64,000 nucleotides of DNA from Canna indica (GCA_034359265.1 CP136897.1:31855501-31919500); one strand, 5' to 3'; shown: positions 11,416-21,579, counted from the stretch's first letter. The notes: generated from the sequence alone by a model not told the origin. A program made the numbers and translations.

Positions 11416-11532
11416 GGTGCAACACGAGGACTTCCCAGGGGGTCACCCATCCTAGTACTATTCTCGCCCAAGCACGCTTAACTTCGTAGTTCTGATGGGA
11501 TCCGGTGCGTTAGTGCTGGTATGATCGCACCC
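11416..11532 (-). rRNA. 5S rRNA: 5S ribosomal RNA, copy 24
   Basis: Same gene as copy 21 (C46A, G72A), three units away. Confidence 0.97.
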
Positions 11533-11899
11533 GTCATGCACTTCTGATCGTCGGCTAATAAGGCTGAGCGTCCGAGGGATAGCTCGGAGTCATTTTCTTC
11601 GTCTCTTCGCGCGCCTTTTAGCGCCACGTGAAAAGCTGAAATCAGACAGTAATGCACGGAGTTACGCCCGTTTTAAACGAAAAATAATAATTGAAATGTT
11701 ATTTTTCTTATTTATTTACAAATTTTAATTTTTCGGGTGGGTTGGTCGATCGAGCCGGCCGTAGAGGTTGCGGCGGGCCCCGCGCGGGCGATCGATATCC
11801 AAATTTTATGTCGACGACGTCGTCCGTCCTCAACGTTTGGTTAGAAAGATTGGTAAAAAAATGATCTCGTCGTGCAATCAAATAGGTAGTAAAAAAAAA

Positions 11900-12015
11900 G
11901 GTGCAACACGAGGACTTCCAAGGGGTCACCCATCCTAGTACTACTCTCGCCCAAGCAAGCTTAACTTCGGAGTTCTGATGGGATCCGGTGTGTTAGTGCT
12001 GGTATGATCGCACCC
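11900..12015 (-). rRNA. 5S rRNA: 5S ribosomal RNA, copy 25 (116-nt class, junction unit)
   Basis: C-run deletion, G25A, G58U, G97U as in copy 22, but the 5' flank (GTCATGCAC, GTGTGCG) is that of copy 14. The crossover that made the 11-unit duplication lies between 11,991 and 12,019, at the 5' end of this gene. Confidence 0.97.
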
Positions 12016-12382
12016 GTCATGCACTTCTGATCGTCGGCTAATAAGGGTGTGCGTCCGAGGGATAGCTCGGGGTCATTTTCTTCGTCTCTTCGCGCGCCTT
12101 TTAGCGCCACGTGAAAAGCTGAAATCGGACAATAATGCACGGAGTTACGCCCGTTTTAAACGAAAAATAATAATTGAAATGTTTTTTTCTTATTTATTTA
12201 CAAATTTTAATTTTTCGGGTGGATTGGTCGATCGAGCCGGCCATAGAGGTTGCGGCGGGCCCCGCGCGGGCGATCGGCAGCCAAACTTTATGTCGACGAC
12301 GTCGTCCGTCCTTAACGATTGGTTAGAAAGATTGGTAAAAAAAATGATCTCGTCGTGCAATCAAATAGGTAGTAAAAAAAAA

Positions 12383-12499
12383 GGTGCAACACGAGGACTT
12401 CCCATGGGGTCACCCATCCTAGTACTACTCTCGCCCAAGCATGCTTAACTTCGAAGTTCTGATGGGATCCGGTGCGTTAGTGCTGGTATGATTGCACCC
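12383..12499 (-). rRNA. 5S rRNA: 5S ribosomal RNA, copy 26
   Basis: Duplicate of copy 15 (G7A, C46U, G58A, C95A) in the second 11-unit block. Confidence 0.97.
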
Positions 12500-12866
12500 G
12501 TCACGCACTTCTGATCGTCGGCTAATAAGGGTGATCGTCCGAGGGATAGCTCGGGGTCATTTTCTTCGTCTCTTCGCGCGCCTTTTAGCGCCACGTGAAA
12601 AGCTGAAATCGGACAATAATGCACGGAGTTACGCCCGTTTTAAACGAAAAATAATAATTGAAATGTTATTTTTCTTATTTATTTACAAATTTTAATTTTT
12701 GGGGTCGGTTGGTCGATCGAGCCGGCCGTAGAGGTTGCGGTGGGCCCCGCGCGGGCGATCGATAGCCAAATTTTATTTCGACGACGTCGTCCTTCCTTAA
12801 CGTTAGGTTAGAAAGATTGGTAAAAAAAATGATCTCGTCGTGCAATCAAATAAGTAGTAAAAAAAA

Positions 12867-12983
12867 GGTGCAACACGAGGACTTCCCAGGGGGTCACCCA
12901 TCCTAGTACTATTGTCGCCCAAGCACGCTTAACTTCGGAGTTCTGATGGGATCCGGTGCGTTAGTGCTGGTATGATCGCACCC
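12867..12983 (-). rRNA. 5S rRNA: 5S ribosomal RNA, copy 27 (IE variant)
   Basis: Duplicate of copy 16, IE CGACAA. Confidence 0.97.
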
Positions 12984-13350
12984 GTCATGCACTTCTGATC
13001 GTCGACTAATAAGGGTGAGCGTCCGAGGGATAGCTCGGAGTCATTTTCTTCGTCTCTTCGCGCGCCTTTTAGCGCCACGTGAAAAGCTGAAATCGGACAA
13101 TAATGCACGGTGTTACGCCCGTTTTAAACGAAAAATAATAATTGAAATGTTATTTTTCTTATTTATTTACAAATTTTAATTTTTTGGGTGGGTTGGTCGA
13201 TCGAGCCGGCCGTAGAGGTTGCGGCGGGCCCCGCGCGGGCGATCGACAGCCAAATTTTATTTCGACGACGTTGTCCGTCCTTAACGTTAGGTTACAAAGA
13301 TTGGTAAAAAAAATGATCTCGTCGTGCAATCAAATAGGTAGTAAAAAAAA

Positions 13351-13467
13351 GGTGCAACACGAGGACTTCCCAGGGGGTCACCCATCCTAGTACTATTGTC
13401 GCCCAAGCACGCTTAACTTCGGAGTTCTGATGGGATCCGGTGCGTTAGTGCTGGTATGATCGCACCC
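13351..13467 (-). rRNA. 5S rRNA: 5S ribosomal RNA, copy 28 (IE variant)
   Basis: Duplicate of copy 17 with majority G30; IE CGACAA. Confidence 0.97.
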
Positions 13468-13834
13468 GTCATGCACTTCTGATCGTCGACTAATAAGGGT
13501 GAGCGTCCGAGGGATAGATCGGAGTCATTTTCTTCGTCTCTTCGCGCGCCTTTTAGCGCCACGTGAAAAGCTGAAATCGGAGAATAATGCACGGAGTTAC
13601 GCCCGTTTTAAACGAAAAATAATAATTGAAATGTTATTTTTCTTATTTATTTACAAATTTTAATTTTTTGGGTGGGTTGGTCGATCGAGCCGGCCGTAGA
13701 GGTTGCGGCGGGCCCCGCGCGGGCGATCGACAGCAAAATTTTATGTCTACGACGTCGTCCGTCCTTAACGTTTGGTTAGAAAGATTGGTAAAAAAATGAT
13801 CTCGTCGTGCAATCAAATAGGTAGTAAAAAAAAA

Positions 13835-13950
13835 GGTGCAACACGAGGACTTCCCAGGGGTCACCCATCCTAGTACTACTCTCACCCAAGCAAGCTTAAC
13901 TTCGGGGTTCTGATGGGATCCGGTGCGTTAGTGCTGGTATGATCGCACCC
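13835..13950 (-). rRNA. 5S rRNA: 5S ribosomal RNA, copy 29 (116-nt class)
   Basis: Duplicate of copy 18: C-run deletion, U45C, G58U, C67U. Confidence 0.96.
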
Positions 13951-14316
13951 GTCATGCACTTCTGATCGTCGGATAATAAGGGTGTGCGTCCGAGGGATAG
14001 CTCGAGGTCATTTTCTTCGTCTCTTCGCGCGCCTTTTAGCGCCACGTGAAAAGCTGAAATCGGACAATAATGCACGGAGTTACGCCTGTTTTAAACGAAA
14101 AATAATAATTGAAATGTTTTTTTCTTATTTATTTACAAATTTTAATTTTTCGAGTGGATTGGTCGATCGAGCCGGCCGTAGAGGTTGCGGCGGGCCCCGC
14201 GCGGGCGATCGACAGCCAAATTTTATGTCGACGACGTCGTCCGTCCTTAACGTTTGGTTAGAAAGATTGGTAAAAAAATGATCTCGTCGTGCAATCAAAT
14301 AGGTGGTAAAAAAAAA

Positions 14317-14432
14317 GGTGCAACACGAGGACTTCCGAGGGGTCACCCATCCTAGTACTACTCTCACCCAAGCTCGCTTAACTTCGGAGTTCTGATGGGA
14401 TCCGGTGTGTTAGTGCTGGTATGATCGCACCC
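14317..14432 (-). rRNA. 5S rRNA: 5S ribosomal RNA, copy 30 (116-nt class)
   Basis: Duplicate of copy 19: C-run deletion, G25A, U59A, C67U, G97C. Confidence 0.96.
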
Positions 14433-14800
14433 GTCGTGCACTTCTGATCGTCGGCTAATAAGGGTGAGCGTCCGAGGGATAGCTCGGGGTCATTTTCTTC
14501 GTCTCTTCGCGCGCCTTTTAGCGCCACGTGAAAAGCTGAAATAGGACAATAATGCACGGAATTACGCCCGTTTTAAACGAAAAATAATAATTGAAATGTT
14601 ATTTTTCTTATTTATTTACAAATTTTAATTTTTTGGGTCGGTTGGTCGATCGACCCGGCCGTAGAGGTTGCGGCGGGCCCCGCGCGGGCGATCGAAAGCC
14701 AAATTTTATGTCGACGACGTCGTCCGTCCTTAACGTTTGGTTAGAAAGATTGGTAAAAAAAATGATCTCGTCGTGCAATCAAATAGGTAGTAAAAAAAAA

Positions 14801-14917
14801 GGTGCAACACGAGGACTTCCCAGGGGGTCACCCATCCTAGTACTACTCTCGCCCAAGCACGCTTAACTTCGAAGTTCTGATGGGATCCGGTGCGTTAGTG
14901 CTGGTATGATCGCACCC
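14801..14917 (-). rRNA. 5S rRNA: 5S ribosomal RNA, copy 31 (near-majority reference copy)
   Basis: 117 nt with C46U as its only departure from the majority. Internal control region, TTATTA at -29, C at -1 and both terminators are intact, so it serves here as the reference unit for the promoter map. Confidence 0.98.
14824..14868 (-). promoter_or_regulatory. Internal control region of copy 31 (box A, IE, box C)
   Basis: Box A (nt 50-64) is 14,854-14,868, the intermediate element (nt 67-72, CGAGAG) is 14,846-14,851 and box C (from nt 80, GGATGGGTGACC) starts at 14,838 and runs left. In 5S genes this region is bound by TFIIIA, which recruits TFIIIC, TFIIIB and Pol III. Positions follow the known plant 5S layout; binding itself is inferred. 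Confidence 0.85.
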
Positions 14918-14946
14918 GTCATGCACTTCTGATCGTCGGCTAATAA
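14918..14946 (-). promoter_or_regulatory. Upstream core promoter of copy 31
   Basis: Minus-strand TTATTA covers -29 to -24 (14,941-14,946) and position -1 is C (14,918). This fits the TATA-like element near -28 and C at -1 known to direct plant 5S transcription. The GC expected near -12 is not there; the nearest GC is at -7/-6. The layout recurs in almost every unit. Confidence 0.75.
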
Positions 14947-14956
14947 GGGTGAGCGT

Positions 14957-14972
14957 CCGAGGGATAGCTCGG
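14957..14972. other. Inverted repeat at -40 to -55 of copy 31
   Basis: CCGAG and CTCGG flank a 6-base centre, giving a possible 5-bp stem. Many region C and E units read CCGAG with TTCGG, which keeps the stem with one G-T pair; units like copy 49 (CCGTG) break it. Function unknown. Confidence 0.5.
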
Positions 14973-15009
14973 AGTCATTTTCTTCGTCTCTTCGCGCGCC
15001 TTTTACCGC

Positions 15010-15015
15010 CACGTG
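15010..15015. promoter_or_regulatory. Conserved G-box CACGTG about 95 bp upstream of copy 31
   Basis: The palindrome CACGTG, in the context GCCACGTGAAAAG, lies at -93 to -98. It matches the G-box core bound by plant bZIP and bHLH factors. It recurs at the same place in almost every unit; I found it broken in the upstream regions of copies 38, 41, 83, 86, 87, 90, 108 and 113 and deleted with copies 122 and 129. A role in Pol III transcription is not established. Confidence 0.45.
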
Positions 15016-15197
15016 AAAAGCTGAAATCGGACAATAATGCACGGAGTTACGCCCGTTTTAAACGAAAAATAATAATTGAAATGTTATTTTTCTTATTTAT
15101 TTACAAATTTTAATTTTTCGGGTCGGTTGGTCGATCGAGCCGGCCGTAGAGGTTGCGGCGGGCCCCGCGCGGGCGATCGACAGCCAAATTTTATTTC

Positions 15198-15209
15198 GAC
15201 GACGTCGTC
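15198..15209. other. 12-bp perfect palindrome GACGACGTCGTC in spacer
   Basis: The sequence equals its reverse complement and holds four CpGs. It sits about 80 bp downstream of the 3' end of copy 32 and is present in most units, though decayed in several right-hand ones (for example ACGTCATCC). It contains an AatII site. Function unknown. Confidence 0.6.
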
Positions 15210-15239
15210 CGTCCTTAACGTTTGGTTAGAAAGATTGGT

Positions 15240-15247
15240 AAAAAAAA
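15240..15247 (-). terminator. Second T-run terminator of copy 32
   Basis: T8 on the minus strand, about 38 bp past the gene end. A T7-T8 run recurs here in nearly all units and could stop polymerases that pass the first run. Confidence 0.6.
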
Positions 15248-15276
15248 TGATCTCGTCGTGCAATCAAATAGGTAGT

Positions 15277-15285
15277 AAAAAAAAA
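15277..15285 (-). terminator. Primary Pol III terminator of copy 32
   Basis: T9 on the minus strand follows directly after GTTGCACC. Runs of four or more T end Pol III transcripts, and the first U would pair with G1 in helix I. Most units have T8 or T9. Confidence 0.9.
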
Positions 15286-15402
15286 GGTGCAACACGAGGA
15301 CTTCCCAGGGGGTCACCCATCCTAGTACTATTCTCGCCCAAGCACGCTTAACTTCGTAGTTCTGATGGGATCCGGTGCGTTAGTGCTGGTATGATCGCAC
15401 CC
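15286..15402 (-). rRNA. 5S rRNA: 5S ribosomal RNA, copy 32
   Basis: Duplicate of copy 21 (C46A, G72A). Confidence 0.97.
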
Positions 15403-15769
15403 GTCATGCACTTCTGATCGTCGGCTAATAAGGCTGAGCGTCCGAGGGATAGCTCGGAGTCATTTTCTTCGTCTCTTCGCGCGCCTTTTAGCGCCACGTG
15501 AAAAGCTGAAATCAGACAGTAATGCACGGAGTTACGCCCGTTTTAAACGAAAAATAATAATTGAAATGTTATTTTTCTTATTTATTTACAAATTTTAATT
15601 TTTCGGGTGGGTTGGTCGATCGAGCCGGCCGTAGAGGTTGCGGCGGGCCCCGCGCGGGCGATCGATATTCAAATTTTATGTCGACGACGTCGTCCGTCCT
15701 CAACGTTTGGTTAGAAAGATTGGTAAAAAAATGATCTCGTCGTGCAATCAAATAGGTAGTAAAAAAAAA

Positions 15770-15885
15770 GGTGCAACACGAGGACTTCCAAGGGGTCACC
15801 CATCCTAGTACTACTCTCGCCCAAGCAAGCTTAACTTCGGAGTTCTGATGGGATCCGGTGTGTTAGTGCTGGTATGATCGCACCC
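15770..15885 (-). rRNA. 5S rRNA: 5S ribosomal RNA, copy 33 (116-nt class)
   Basis: Duplicate of copy 22: C-run deletion, G25A, G58U, G97U. Confidence 0.96.
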
Positions 15886-16253
15886 GTCGTGCACTTCTGA
15901 TCGTCGGCTAATAAGGGTGAGCGTCCGAGGGATAGCTCGGGGTCATTTTCTTCGTCTCTTCGCGCGCCTTTTAGCGCCACGTGAAAAGCTGAAATAGGAC
16001 AATAATGCACGGAATTACGCCCGTTTTAAACGAAAAATAATAATTGAAATGTTATTTTTCTTATTTATTTACAAATTTTAATTTTTTGGGTCGGTTGGTC
16101 GATCGACCCTGCCGTAGAGGTTGCGGCGGGCCCCGCGCGGGCGATCGAAAGCCAAATTTTATGTCGACGACGTCGTCCGTCCTTAACGTTTGGTTAGAAA
16201 GATTGGTAAAAAAAATGATCTCGTCGTGCAATCAAATAGGTAGTAAAAAAAAA

Positions 16254-16370
16254 GGTGCAACACGAGGACTTCCCAGGGGGTCACCCATCCTAGTACTACT
16301 CTCGCCCAAGCACGCTTAACTTCGAAGTTCTAATGGGATCCGGTGCGTTAGTGCTCGTATGATCGCACCC
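16254..16370 (-). rRNA. 5S rRNA: 5S ribosomal RNA, copy 34
   Basis: Duplicate of copy 23: C15G, C39U, C46U, and T at -1. Confidence 0.96.
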
Positions 16371-16738
16371 ATCATGCACTTCTGATCGTCGGCTAATAAG
16401 GGTGAGCGTCCGAGGGATAGCTCGGAGTCATTTTCTTCGTCTCTTCGCGCGCCTTTTACCGCCACGTGAAAAGCTAAAATCGGACAATAATGCACGGAGT
16501 TACGCCCGTTTTAAACGAAAAATAATAATTGAAATGTTATTTTTCTTATTTATTTACAAATTTTAATTTTTCGGGTCGGTTGGTCGATCGAGCCGGCCGT
16601 AGAGGTTGCGGCGGGCCCCGCGCGGGCGATCGACAGCCAAATTTTATTTCGACGACGTCGTCCGTCCTTAACGTTTGGTTAGAAAGATTGGTAAAAAAAA
16701 TGATCTCGTCGTGCAATCAAATAGGTAGTAAAAAAAAA

Positions 16739-16855
16739 GGTGCAACACGAGGACTTCCCAGGGGGTCACCCATCCTAGTACTATTCTCGCCCAAGCACGC
16801 TTAACTTCGTAGTTCTGATGGGATCCGGTGCGTTAGTGCTGGTATGATCGCACCC
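16739..16855 (-). rRNA. 5S rRNA: 5S ribosomal RNA, copy 35
   Basis: Duplicate of copy 24 (C46A, G72A). Confidence 0.97.
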
Positions 16856-17222
16856 GTCATGCACTTCTGATCGTCGGCTAATAAGGCTGAGCGTCCGAGG
16901 GATAGCTCGGAGTCATTTTCTTCGTCTCTTCGCGCGCCTTTTAGCGCCACGTGAAAAGCTGAAATCAGACAGTAATGCACGGAGTTACGCCCGTTTTAAA
17001 CGAAAAATAATAATTGAAATGTTATTTTTCTTATTTATTTACAAATTTTAATTTTTCGGGTGGGTTGGTCGATCGAGCCGGCCGTAGAGGTTGCGGCGGG
17101 CCCCGCGCGGGCGATCGATATCCAAATTTTATGTCGACGACGTCGTCCGTCCTCAACGTTTGGTTAGAAAGATTGGTAAAAAAATGATCTCGTCGTGCAA
17201 TCAAATAGGTAGTAAAAAAAAA

Positions 17223-17338
17223 GGTGCAACACGAGGACTTCCAAGGGGTCACCCATCCTAGTACTACTCTCGCCCAAGCAAGCTTAACTTCGGAGTTCTG
17301 ATGGGATCCGGTGTGTTAGTGCTGGTATGATCGCACCC
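17223..17338 (-). rRNA. 5S rRNA: 5S ribosomal RNA, copy 36 (116-nt class)
   Basis: Gene as copy 25; its 5' flank (GTCGTGCAC) differs from that of copy 25, marking the end of the second 11-unit block. Confidence 0.96.
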
Positions 17339-17706
17339 GTCGTGCACTTCTGATCGTCGGCTAATAAGGGTGTGCGTCCGAGGGATAGCTCGGGGTCATT
17401 TTCTTCGTCTCTTCGTGCGCCTTTTAGCGCCACGTGAAAAGCTGAAATCGGACAATAATGCACGGAGTTACGCTCGTTCTAAACGAAAAATAATAATTGA
17501 AATGTTATTTTTCTTATTTATTTACAAATTTTAATTTTTCGGGTCGGTTGGTCGATCGAGCCGGCCGTAGAGGTTGCGGCGGGCCCCGCGCGGGCGATCG
17601 AAAGCCAAATTTTATGTCGACGACGTCGTCCGTCCTTAACGTTTGGTTAGAAAGATTGGTAAAAAAAATGATCTCGAGGTGCAATCAAATAGGTAGTAAA
17701 AAAAAA

Positions 17707-17822
17707 GGTGCAACACGAGGACTTCCCAGGGGTCACCCATCCTAGTACTACTCTCGCCCAAGCACGCTTAACTTCGGAGTTCTGATGGGATCCGGTGCGT
17801 TAGTGCTGGTATGATCGCACCC
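17707..17822 (-). rRNA. 5S rRNA: 5S ribosomal RNA, copy 37 (116-nt class)
   Basis: The C-run deletion is its only difference from the majority, which makes it the cleanest 116-nt copy. Confidence 0.97.
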
Positions 17823-18190
17823 GTCATGCACTTTTGATCGTCAGCTAATAAGGGTGAGCGTCCGAGGGATAGCTCGGAGTCATTTTCTTCGTCTCTTCGC
17901 GCGCCTTTTAGCGCCACGTGAAAAGCTGAAATCGGACAATAATGCACTGATTTACGCCCGTTTTAAACGAAAAATAATAATTGAAATGTTATTTTTCTTA
18001 TTTATTTACAAATTTTAATTTTTCGGGTGGGTTGGTCGATCGAGCCGGCCGTAGAGGTTGCGGCGGGCCCCGCGCGGGCGATCGACAGCCAAATTTTATG
18101 TCGACGACGTCGTCCGTCCTTAACGTTTGGTTAGAAAGATTGGTAAAAAAAATGATCTCGTCGTGCAATCAAATAGGTAGTAAAAAAAAA

Positions 18191-18307
18191 GGTGCAACAC
18201 GAGGACTTCCTAGGGGGTCACCCATCCTAGTACAACTCTCGCCCAAGCACGCTTAACTTCGAAGTTCTGATGGGATCCGGTGCGTTAGTGCTGGTATGAT
18301 CGCACCC
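18191..18307 (-). rRNA. 5S rRNA: 5S ribosomal RNA, copy 38
   Basis: C46U, A74U, G97A. The upstream G-box is broken (CCTCGTG). Confidence 0.96.
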
Positions 18308-18673
18308 GTCATGCACTTCTGATCGTCGGCTAATAAGGGTGAGCGTCCGAGGGATAGCTCGGAGTCATTTTCTTCGTCTCTTCGCGTGCCTTTCACGCCT
18401 CGTGAAAAGCTGAAATCGGACAATAATGCACGGAGTTACGCCCGTTTTAAACGAAAAATAATAATTGAAATGTTATTTTTCTTATTTATTTAGAAATTTT
18501 AATTTTTCGGGTCGGTTGGTCGATCGAGCCGGCCGTAGAGGTTGCGGCGGGCCCCGCGCGGGCGATCGACAACCAAATTTTATGTCAACGACGTCGTCCG
18601 TCCTCAACGTTTGGTTAGAAAGATTGGTAAAAAAATGATCTCGTCGTGCAATCAAATAGGTAGTAAAAAAAAA

Positions 18674-18789
18674 GGTGCAACACGAGGACTTCCCAGGGGT
18701 CACCCGTCCTAGTACTACTCTCGCCCAAGCAAGCTTAACTTCGGAGTTCTGATGGGATCCGGTGTGTTAGTGCTGGTATGATCGCACCC
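18674..18789 (-). rRNA. 5S rRNA: 5S ribosomal RNA, copy 39 (116-nt class)
   Basis: C-run deletion, G25A, G58U and U84C inside box C. Confidence 0.96.
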
Positions 18790-19157
18790 GTCGTGCACTT
18801 CTGATCGTCAGCTAATAAGGGTGTGCGTCTGAGGGATAGCTCGGGGTCATTTTCTTCGTCTCTTCGTGCGCCTTTTAGCGCCACGTGAAAAGCTGAAAGC
18901 GGACAATAATGCACGGAGTTACGCTCGTTCTAAATGAAAAATAATAATTGAAATGTTATTTTTCTTATTTATTTACAAATTTTAATTTTTCGGGTCGGTT
19001 GGTCGATCGAGCCGGCCGTAGAGGTTGCGGCGGGCCCCGCGCGGGCGATCGACAGCCAAATTTTATGTCGACGACGTCGTCCGTCCTTAACGTTAGGTTA
19101 GAAAGATTGGTAAAAAAAATGATCTCGTCGTGCAATCAAATAGGTAGTAAAAAAAAA

Positions 19158-19274
19158 GGTGCAACACGAGGACTTCCCAGGGGGTCACCCATCCTAGTAC
19201 TATTGTCGCCCAAGCACGCTTAACTACGGAGTTCTGATGGGATCCGGTGCGTTAGTGCTGGTATGATCGCACCC
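19158..19274 (-). rRNA. 5S rRNA: 5S ribosomal RNA, copy 40 (IE variant)
   Basis: IE CGACAA and A49U. First of three isolated CGACAA copies outside region A; its terminator is T9, not T8. Confidence 0.96.
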
Positions 19275-19642
19275 GTCATGCACTTCTGATCGTCGGCTAA
19301 TAAGGGTGAGCGTCCGAGGGATAGCTCGGATTCATTTTCTTCGTCTCTTCGCGCGCCTTTTAGCGCCACGTGAAAAGCTGAAATCGGACAATAATGCACG
19401 GAGTTACGCCCGTTTTAAACGAAAAATAATAATTGAAATGTTATTTTTCTTATTTATTTACAAATTTTATTTTTTCGGGTGGGTTGGTCGATCGAGCCGG
19501 CCGTAGAGGTTGCGGCGGGCCCCGCGCGGGCGATCGACAGCCAAATTTTATGTCGACGACGTCGTCCGTCCTTAACGTTTGGTTAGAAAGATTGGTAAAA
19601 AAAATGATCTCGTCGTGCAATCAAATAGGTAGTAAAAAAAAA

Positions 19643-19759
19643 GGTGCAACACGAGGACTTCCTAGGGGGTCACCCATCCTAGTACAACTCTCGCCCAAGC
19701 ACGCTTAACTTCGAAGTTCTGATGGGATCCGGTGCGTTAGTGCTGGTATGATCGCACCC
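19643..19759 (-). rRNA. 5S rRNA: 5S ribosomal RNA, copy 41
   Basis: Same gene as copy 38 (C46U, A74U, G97A); the G-box is broken in the same way. Confidence 0.96.
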
Positions 19760-20127
19760 GTCATTCACTTCTGATCGTCGGCTAATAAGGGTGAGCGTCC
19801 GAGGGATAGCTCGGAGTCATTTTCTTCGTCTCTTCGCGTGCCTTTCAGCGCCTCGTGAAAAGCTGAAATCGGACAATAATGCACGGAGTTACGCCCGTTT
19901 TAAAAGAAAAATAATAATTGAAATGTTATTTTTCTTATTTATTTACAAATTTTAATTTTTCGGGTCGGTTGGTCGATCGAGCCGGCCGTAGAGGTTGCGG
20001 CGGGCCCCGCGCGGGCGATCGACAGCCAAATTTTATGTCAACGACATCGTCCGTCCTTACCGTTTGGTTAGAAAGATTGGTAAAAAAAATGATCTCGTCG
20101 TGCAATCAAATAGTTAGTAAAAAAAAA

Positions 20128-20244
20128 GGTGCAACACGAGGACTTCCCAGGGGGTCACCCATCCTAGTACTATTCTCGCCCAAGTACGCTTAACTTCGGG
20201 GTTCTGATGGGATCCGGTGCGTTAGTGCTGGTATGATCGCACCC
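20128..20244 (-). rRNA. 5S rRNA: 5S ribosomal RNA, copy 42
   Basis: U45C, G60A (box A) and G72A. Confidence 0.96.
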
Positions 20245-20612
20245 GTCTTGCACTTCTGATCGTCGGCTAATAAGGGTGAGCGTCCGAGGGATAGCTCGGG
20301 GTCATTTTCTTCGTCTCTTGGCGCGCCTTTTAGCGCCACGTGAAAAGCTGAAATCGGACAATAATGCACGGAGTTACGCCCGTTTTAAACGAAAAATAAT
20401 AATTGAAATGTTATTTTTCTTATTTATTTACAAATTTTAATTGTTCGGGTCGGTTGGTCGATCGACCCGGCCGTAGAGGTTGCGGCGGGCCCCGCGCGGG
20501 CGATCGAAAGCCAAATTTTATGTCGACGACGTCGTCCGTCCTTAACGTTTGGTTAGAAAGATTGGTAAAAAAAATGATCTCGTCGTGCAATCAAATAGGT
20601 AGTAAAAAAGAA

Positions 20613-20729
20613 GGTGCAACACGAGGACTTCCCAGGGGGTCACCCATCCTAGTACTACTCTCGCCCAAGCACTCTTAACTTCGAAGTTCTGATAGGATCC
20701 GGTGCGTTAGTGCTGGTATGATTGCACCC
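20613..20729 (-). rRNA. 5S rRNA: 5S ribosomal RNA, copy 43
   Basis: G7A, C36U, C46U and C57A. The T run is interrupted by a C after two Ts, so termination may fall back on the longer part of the run. Confidence 0.95.
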
Positions 20730-21095
20730 GTCACGCACTTCTGATCGTCGGCTAATAAGGGTGAGTGTCCGAGGGATAGCTCGGGGTCATTTTCTTCGTC
20801 TCTTCGCGCGCCTTTTAGCGCCACGTGAAAAGCTGAAATCGGACAATAATGCACAGAGTTATGCCCGTTTTAAACGAAAAATAATAATTGAAATGTTTTT
20901 TTCTTATTTATTTACAAATTTTAATTTTTCGGGTGGATTGGTCGATCGAGCCGGCCGTAGAGGTTGCGGCGGGCCCCGCGTGGGCGATCGACAGCCAAAT
21001 TTTATGTCGACGACGTCGTCCGTCCTTAACGTTTGGTTAGAAAGATTGGTAAAAAAATGATCTCGTCGTGCAATCAAAAAGGTGATAAAAAAAAA

Positions 21096-21211
21096 GGTGC
21101 AACACGAGGACTTCCAAGGGGTCACCCATCCTAGTACTACTCTCGCCCAAGCACGCTTAACTTCGGAGTTCTGATGGGATCCGGTGTGTTAGTTCTGGTA
21201 TGATCGCACCC
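21096..21211 (-). rRNA. 5S rRNA: 5S ribosomal RNA, copy 44 (116-nt class)
   Basis: C-run deletion, C18A, G25A, G97U. Shares CAAAAAGGTGAT in the 3' flank and GCGCTCGAG upstream with copy 47. Confidence 0.96.
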
Positions 21212-21579
21212 GTCGTGCACTTCTGATCGTCGGCTAATAAGGGTGAGCGCTCGAGGGATAGCTCGGGGTCATTTTCTTCGTCTCTTCTCGCGCCTTTTAG
21301 CGCCACGTGAAAAGCTGAAATCGGACAATAATGCACGGAGTTACGCCCGTTTTAAACGAAAAATAATAATTGAAATGTTATTTTTCTTATTTATTTACAA
21401 ATTTTAATTTTTCGGGTCAGTTGGTCGATCGACCCGGCCGTAGAGTTTGCGGAGGGCCCCGCGCGGGCGATCGAAAGCCAAATTTTATGTCGGTGACGTC
21501 GTCCGTCCTTAACGTTTGGTTAGAAAGATTGGTAAAAAAAATGATCTCGTCGTGCAATCAAATAGGTAGTAAAAAAAAA

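Larger units (their letters stand above)
10506..11958. repeat. 3-unit sub-block, second copy (1,453 bp)
   Basis: Junction unit is copy 22. Since copying it has gained A74-majority, C39U and C15G differences in copy 23 relative to copy 20. Confidence 0.75.
6682..12004. repeat. 11-unit block, first copy (5,323 bp)
   Basis: Copies 15-25 recur as 26-36 with a constant offset of 5,323 bp. I saw only scattered single-base differences (for example G30U in copy 17, TTAAATGA at 6,834, CGGCAGTAG at 11,271). Confidence 0.88.
14918..15285. other. Reference intergenic spacer (368 bp) between copies 31 and 32
   Basis: From left to right: core promoter of copy 31; a small inverted repeat (14,957-14,972); a pyrimidine-rich stretch; the G-box (15,010-15,015); an inverted repeat CGTTTTAAACG (15,054-15,064); an AT-rich tract to about 15,119; a GC-rich block 15,121-15,182 with TCGATCGA, GCCGGC and GGGCCC palindromes; a 12-bp palindrome (15,198-15,209); and the two terminators of copy 32. 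The other spacers of normal length share this order, so it applies window-wide. I see no gene in it. Confidence 0.9.
12005..17327. repeat. 11-unit block, second copy (5,323 bp)
   Basis: Directly adjoins the first copy; the junction lies in copy 25 between 11,991 and 12,019. Confidence 0.88.
1..17338. other. Region A: homogenised subfamily (copies 1-36)
   Basis: Spacers here are nearly identical and many read TTTTTTGGG or TTTTTCGGGTGG before the GC block, with ATGTCG or TTTCGACG at the palindrome. All copies belong to a few classes reused by nested 3-, 7- and 11-unit duplications. This is the youngest-looking part of the window. Confidence 0.8.
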
